DNA from: Nymphalis io
Lineage: Eukaryota; Arthropoda; Insecta; Lepidoptera; Nymphalidae
Assembly: GCF_905147045.1 (NCBI RefSeq)
Contig: NC_065899.1
Span: forward strand, 6,088,501-6,152,500
DNA length: 64,000 nucleotides
Direction of reading: 5' to 3'
The position numbers were made by a program, and so were the translations under genes. Every line of letters begins with the position of its first letter. Positions within the stretch are counted from its first letter, which is position 1. Positions 59,001-64,000 of the stretch are shown here, one piece after another. The notes beneath the pieces are model-generated. The model saw only the letters and a list, made by a program, of their open reading frames with translations, was not told where the DNA came from and searched no databases.

Positions 59001-60484
59001 TTAAGCACTAGAAAGACGGCAAAATTTAGCAACCTACAAAGACGGCGGGCATGTCAGCATGTACTTTTATTCACAAAATTATTTATTAAGATAAACATAT
59101 GATACTTATGGTACACCTAATCACAATATAATGTTCAATATATAGTATTTAGCAGTAATTTTAACATTTTAGATTTTTTTTACATTACAAGAACCATAAA
59201 GAGACTTTTTACAAGCATCACATATTTTGAAAGCTTTTTTTCATATGCTGATATATATCTCCCGTCTTTTTTTTATTTTCCTGGATTGTTACTGAAGATT
59301 AAGAAGTAGAAGGCGCACATGAAAGTATACGATGGAATTTCGCTGTTCATGGTACCAACAATTGTAGTGCGTTTGTATAGTAAATTTTTCGCCAAACTAT
59401 TATATCTTTGATCTTTATAAATAGTCACATTCATTATTGTATCATTTGGGTTTTGAGGTTTGTTTGCGATATATTGAAGAAATCCGAATTTTACTTTAGT
59501 AGGTATTTTTTTCGTTAATTGTCATATTTTCGCCTGATTTGTAACAACATAAGTAATTTTGAATTAATTTATTGCAAGCATTACGTCAAAGCAAATTTGT
59601 CTTGATGGAGCCGGTTTACGGGAATATGTTTTGCGCCGTAGGCACCACGAACATAACAAATAGCAATAAAGTCTTCTAATTCTTCTAAAGTAAGTCCAGT
59701 TATCATGACCGAGTTGCATATCAGGTACATCTTTTGTGCATCTTTGAATGTATCTCATAATATCAATAAAGTCAATAAAAAATCTCTACACATGTATTAC
59801 ATTTCATTTGAAATTTATTTTTCGAATTATTAGTTGATGGTGACCAGCTCGAGTTGATTCCGTCTGTGAGAGTAGGTCTCACAGACGTCATGGTCATGAT
59901 GCCATTGATTGCTGTGTAAACATAATGCTTATGAGTGGTACTCTACAATCAATCAGTGTTCCCTACCCCTAGAACCACGACTACGTCTGTTAATAGTGCT
60001 AACGTGCTGCAAAATCGCTAGGGGTAACAAATATTCTGGGTATTCCTGTCATTCTGTCTGCACTATCAGAGCTTAAATTAATAGCATGTAACTCAAAATC
60101 GTAATCACAGCCAATTTGGGCAGATTCATTTTCCGATTGATCTTTTGATAGGTTTTGCAGTAAATGAGGCATTTCTTTATTTTTAAGACTTCAAGACATT
60201 TTACACTTATTTACTCACAATATTATAAATAACACGCATAATACAAGCTCAGATATCGTTGCGACTGGCGAATATAAGTAGACAAGTCAAAAGTTGACAA
60301 TACCTGTGACATGAGTGTTTTAAAAAGTAAACAAATAAACTGCGAATGTTTTGTTCACGTATTTATAAGCTTCTTTTCATAATAATAAAAGTCACAAATT
60401 TTCAGAAAATTTGATTTGAAAGTTTTGAAATAAATAAACTTCCAAGTTAAAAAACCGGTCAAATGATTGTCTTTCTAGTATTAA
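59001..60484 (-). mobile_element. piggyBac-type transposon relic with TTAA duplications and terminal inverted repeats
   Basis: TTAA at 59001-59004 and 60481-60484 brackets a 1476-bp insert. The left end starts GCACTAGAAAGACGGC; the right end, read inward, starts TACTAGAAAGACAATC. Both share ACTAGAAAGAC, close to the CCCTAGAAAGATA terminus known for Trichoplusia piggyBac. AAAGACGGC is repeated subterminally (59012-59020, 59038-59046). The decayed transposase inside is minus-strand. Full-length relatives are about 2.4 kb, so it carries a large internal deletion. It is non-autonomous, but its ends survive. Confidence 0.88.
59169..60172 (-). pseudogene. piggyBac transposase pseudogene
   Basis: N-terminus from ATG at 60170-60172: MPHLLQNLSKDQSENESAQI, then an acidic stretch ending near TPSDFAAR, then stops. 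The middle fragment (about 59700) reads VMITGLTLEELEDFIAICYV RGAYGAKHI. A later fragment (59280-59500) reads KFGFLQYIANKP and YKDQRYNSLAKNLLYKRTTI VGTM, equivalent to the D-x-x-(F/Y)-x-S ... VGT region holding the second catalytic Asp of the family. The C-terminal cysteine-rich domain survives as KICDACKKSLYGSCNVKKI before a stop at 59169. The region containing the first catalytic Asp is deleted. Frameshifts lie between the fragments. Confidence 0.82.
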
Positions 60485-60557
60485 GGATCATTCATGAACA
60501 ATATATGTATATGACCACCTCCATACAGTAGCCATTCTCGCGAGAGGTTAGCCAACG

Positions 60558-60828
60558 GTGCGGGACGTAGTGCGCTAATATATGTATTTACACACAGGTG
60601 CACTCCCTATTACCTCACTCTCATAATCTGATGGGATGGCTGATACAACTGAAAAGAGTTCAGACATAGGAACATAATCTTTGCATGCTTTTCGAGGCAC
60701 AAGAGTGTAAATACTGCCAATTTCTAGACAACAGGTTGCTACTAAAAATTACTCGTCTGAAAAACCCAATAACATTTTTATGCCTGACTGGAAGTTTGTA
60801 CCCAGGATCGAGGGATCTGCAGCCAGTA
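60558..60828 (-). mobile_element. SINE-B copy, minus strand, diverged
   Basis: Minus strand contains TGTTATTGGGTTTTTCAGAC G, CTCTTGTGCCTCGAAAAGCA, CCATCCCATCAGATTATGAG and GGGAGTGCACCTGTGTGTAA, in family order. Confidence 0.75.
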
Positions 60829-61848
60829 GATATCAATAAATGACTATATACAGAACATTATTACGTCTAGTCGTGTAAAAATACAAACAACATTTAAATT
60901 AACAAGAAACACACGAGAAACTTAAACTCTCAAACTAATGTTTTTAAACTGAAAAATATATCGCAATCCGATAAATATATTTGAAAACAAAGCCGGTTTT
61001 GTTTTCAACATCAAGTTATTGAAGTTTGTACGGCTTGATTCGAGTTGAGTATGCTAAGTTCCAACCTAAGAACAGAAAACTGACTAAAATTTCATGAAAT
61101 ATGAAAAACTGATTGTGTTCAAGCTTCTAAGAGTCAAAAAAAATTATTGTTGGAAATCAATAATAGTTATTTTAATATAATTTTAAATACAATTTATTCT
61201 TATGGCTGCATGAAATGTGTACTAATTTAAAACTATTTTTATCTCCATGCTACTTCTGTTTCTAATACTCCTTATCTCAATTTTAAGCGGATCAATGAGT
61301 AAACATCAAGGGGAGACTTCCTTAATAATTTGATAGATACAGTTTCCGATGAAACCGAATTAAATTAAGTAAAGTAGTTTTGGTTTTAAGCTTTAGACTA
61401 ACATCACTTAGTTTGATATACTCTTAATTGAAATAGAAGTGAACTTCTGATACTGAACTTTGACATTCAGCTTTCCAAAAAATAATAATATCAGCACATT
61501 CATTTTTATATTAAATAGAAATAAATTCACTAAGCTAAGAATCTTAATTTTTAATTGCGCATAACCCTTCATTGAACATTCCTACAATGCTTACAGCTTC
61601 AATTTCATTACTCTGAGACCTTGATGAATAAAATTCAAATTGAAAAAAGAAAGGCGTCGCATTTCGTTACCCAAAATGTGATACTAAATTAGATTTATCT
61701 TTTGTTTTTGAATTCAAGATACGCATCATTCTCGTCTGATTCGTTTGTAAAAAACGGCCAGCGAATTATTTTGTATTCTAACGGTTTCTTTCGGCGGAGA
61801 TCCTTTTTTCCATTTAAAATGAATTATCGCCAGATGAGGAAAGAATAG
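60829..61848. other. AT-rich spacer
   Basis: Nothing recognised. Confidence 0.45.
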
Positions 61849-62073
61849 AGTCACTTACCTGCCCTGAAATCTCTGACTTTGCAAGTTTATTATGCAACAT
61901 ACGAAGGAATATTACGACGAGCAAAAATATTATTATTTACGTCTTCTTTACTACCTTTTTTCGTTATAGGCCGAGACGAACTATCGTTCTCTTTAATTTG
62001 TGTTGAACTAGTTTATTTTTTATGCGGAGCAATTATCCTTTACTTGTTACCACCCGCAGCTTTATCAGCGTGA
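61849..62073 (+). CDS. Open frame with two hydrophobic segments, possible exon
   Basis: About 74 codons include QVYYATYEGILRRAKILLFT, SSLLPFFVIG and a second hydrophobic segment, ELVYFLCGAIILYLLPPAAL. The charged RDE linker and CpG-containing codons differ from the AT-rich noise frames elsewhere. An acceptor-like CTCTGACTTTGCAAG lies at its left. The layout loosely recalls small two-helix mitochondrial membrane proteins, but I cannot assign it. Chance is a real alternative. Confidence 0.25.
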   Translation, partial: SHLPALKSLTLQVYYATYEGILRRAKILLFTSSLLPFFVIGRDELSFSLICVELVYFLCGAIILYLLPPAALSA

Positions 62074-63343
62074 TATCGCTGACAATTTGTATGCCAAATT
62101 TCATAATATTTGGTAAAGTAAATAAGACGTAAAAGCGTTCTGTTTTTTCTAATTCTGTGTGTAAAACAGAATACACCATTAATAGATATCTGTATTATAT
62201 AAAAAGTAGTGATATATAACAATAATTATTTAAATTCCAGTTAAACATAAAATGCAGGCTAATAGTTTGAAGGAATGTTTTCGCGTATTTATCATTTACT
62301 CTTTCATCTTGACACCTACACCATTGAGTCAGCAGTTAAAAGGTCGATGTCACGCGATCTTTCAATGGAAGGACTTTATAGAGTTCGGAAACTTCTTAAG
62401 GTTTTCATTTTGAACCTGTTGGTGTCAAGTTTCTACACTTAACTAAAACGCTATATTTTCATACCCATATAATTATTACTTACCCGTTTCTAGAACTTTA
62501 TTAAGAATAGTCAAGCTATTCATCTTAACTGTTATAAAACTTACTAATTGGCTTCTGGAAAACTATGAGATGTTGTAGTTTGTAATGTGAGACGCTCCTA
62601 AATATATTTCATCCATACTGGCAAATTTCAAGAACTAACCGATTAAATAGGATACACGAGTTATATGATAGTGCGCAACAAGTAAGTGCAAACGAAAGCA
62701 TTATTCTATAAAATTCATAATCCAGTGACATAATTTTGCTAGATTACTTCATTCTAAGGAATGTTTTTATCCATCATTTTACTTCAAATACTTTTGAAAA
62801 TACCACTCTGAGTTATTCCATATTATTTAGTGGACTGTATCATTCGTAATTAAGAAACGAAACTTTAAAAAAATATAAATATAACCACAGCATGTTTATA
62901 TTTTATAACTCCGATTTTTTTTTCTTATTCATAAATTAGATACCTCCACTTCTTCGCATGGATGGAAACTTGATTTTCGAAAAACATATAATAATAATTT
63001 AAAAAAAACTGTTGAATCACATTTAATCAAAATTTTATCGAGATAACTGAATGCGTAATAACACGAAGATTATAAACAAAACAAAAAACATAATAATAAG
63101 CACTTATTAGTTCGATTCAATAAATTCTAGACTTGTATTTGATTGTTTTAATTGCATTGCATATGTTTTAATAGTTCAGTACAAAGTAGTTTTTTTATAT
63201 ATACATGAAATACTACTAGTAATTATAATTATTGTTTTATTGTGTGCAATTTCATCACCTTTCTAGAAACATTTTATATCGGAATAACGGACGGACAGGA
63301 GCTCTAGACTACATACAACAAATTCATTATTTAAAGTTCGCTA
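62074..63343. other. AT-rich spacer
   Basis: Nothing recognised. Confidence 0.45.
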
Positions 63344-63436
63344 TATTTATATTGTAACCGTACCGTAACAGCCTGTGAATGTCCCACTGCTCGGCTAAAG
63401 GCCTCCTCTCCTCTTTTTGAGGTATTTATATTGTAA
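63344..63436 (-). mobile_element. 65-bp SINE-A 3' end with perfect 14-bp TSD
   Basis: TATTTATATTGTAA occurs at 63344-63357 and 63423-63436. Between them lies only the last 65 bases of SINE-A, on the minus strand: CCGTACCGTAACAGCCTGTG AATGTCCCACTGCTCGGC up to CTCTTTTTGAGG. Confidence 0.95.
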
Positions 63437-64000
63437 TGGTACGGTATAAAGTACGCAAGTGTAGTAAGCATATCACACCATTAAAAAAAATTGTAATGTC
63501 AAAAATATTTCATGACATTTTTTAAATCTATATATTTTTAATTTTAAAGTTTAAAACAATAGATGGCCATTTGCAGCTAGAAGGATAATATTACAACATG
63601 TACTCAAGTTTTTTAATTAATAGTTTAATTAATTTCTTCCTTAATCGTTATAATAATATAACTTATACAAAGTACATACAAAATCATTGAAATATATCAA
63701 TTCTAAGTTGTAACGTGCTAACAACCTTACTTATAATTGTTGCATGGGAGGAGGTGAGGATTCGTTAGGCAATCTTCTTTCGAAAATCAAATCAATAATG
63801 ACAGAAAGAACGAAACAGCTAAGCTGCTAAGCAACGTTTATAAGTATGGCCGTTACTTAACAACTTTATTTTTCCTCCTCAACTGTGTTGTTATCGCTTA
63901 AAAACTTTCACACGGGACATCATTAATCATACTCCTCTAATTACAGGTCAACTTTTAATATTACATCAAGGAGAACCTGAAAGGACTACGTAATAAAATT
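63437..64000. other. AT-rich spacer to window end
   Basis: Nothing recognised. Confidence 0.45.

Noticed and set aside
1..64000. CRISPR array, bacterial operon or phage content
   Set aside because: No regularly spaced direct repeats with unique spacers, no ribosome-binding-site-linked genes, and the repeats present are eukaryotic retroelements.

Overview
This is AT-rich nuclear DNA from an insect, most likely a butterfly or moth. The evidence is the repeat content: several tRNA-derived SINE families of lepidopteran type, RTE-, R1- and Jockey/CR1-superfamily LINEs, a piggyBac-type DNA transposon with TTAA ends, and an FP-domain ORF of the kind common in moth and butterfly genomes. There are no bacterial operons, no rRNA and no functional tRNA genes. 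No complete host gene can be supported. The window is intergenic or intronic DNA filled with mobile elements of different ages.

The most informative structures are three nested insertion complexes, readable from target-site duplications (TSDs). (1) At 10.4-12.9 kb a minus-strand SINE-B is split by an RTE LINE (10-bp TSD), which is itself split by a SINE-C with a 65-A tail. (2) At 33.9-37.4 kb one SINE-E was hit twice, by the 3' end of an R1-like LINE near its head and by an internally deleted RTE LINE in its body. (3) At 40.3-44.4 kb a SINE-A (9-bp TSD) is split by a minus-strand LINE (9-bp TSD), which is split by a plus-strand Jockey/CR1-type LINE whose reverse transcriptase still has its catalytic motifs.

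Other elements: an FP-domain ORF beside a perfect 26-bp hairpin (0-1 kb); an R1 fragment enclosed by perfect 20-bp inverted repeats (20.8-21.3 kb); a decayed RTE copy (24.9-25.7 kb); the C-terminal part of an unusual reverse-transcriptase polyprotein (32.5-33.1 kb); a 1.48-kb piggyBac relic with TTAA duplications (59.0-60.5 kb); and about 35 SINE copies or fragments in five families (A-E, my labels).

Between them lie long AT-rich stretches (for example 3.7-6.3, 13.1-15.4, 25.7-27.6, 29.0-31.5, 55.3-57.3 and 62.1-63.3 kb). A few short islands with raised GC and open frames could be host exons (1296-1466, 16485-16551, 19794-19922, 28883-29000, 61849-62073), but none can be assigned to a known protein by eye. 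All LINE coding sequences carry stops, frameshifts or deletions, except the long RT frame of the 40.6-42.8 kb element. Nothing here forms a working pathway. The LINEs would have supplied the machinery for the SINEs, and one SINE family shares its 3' end sequence with a LINE in this window.
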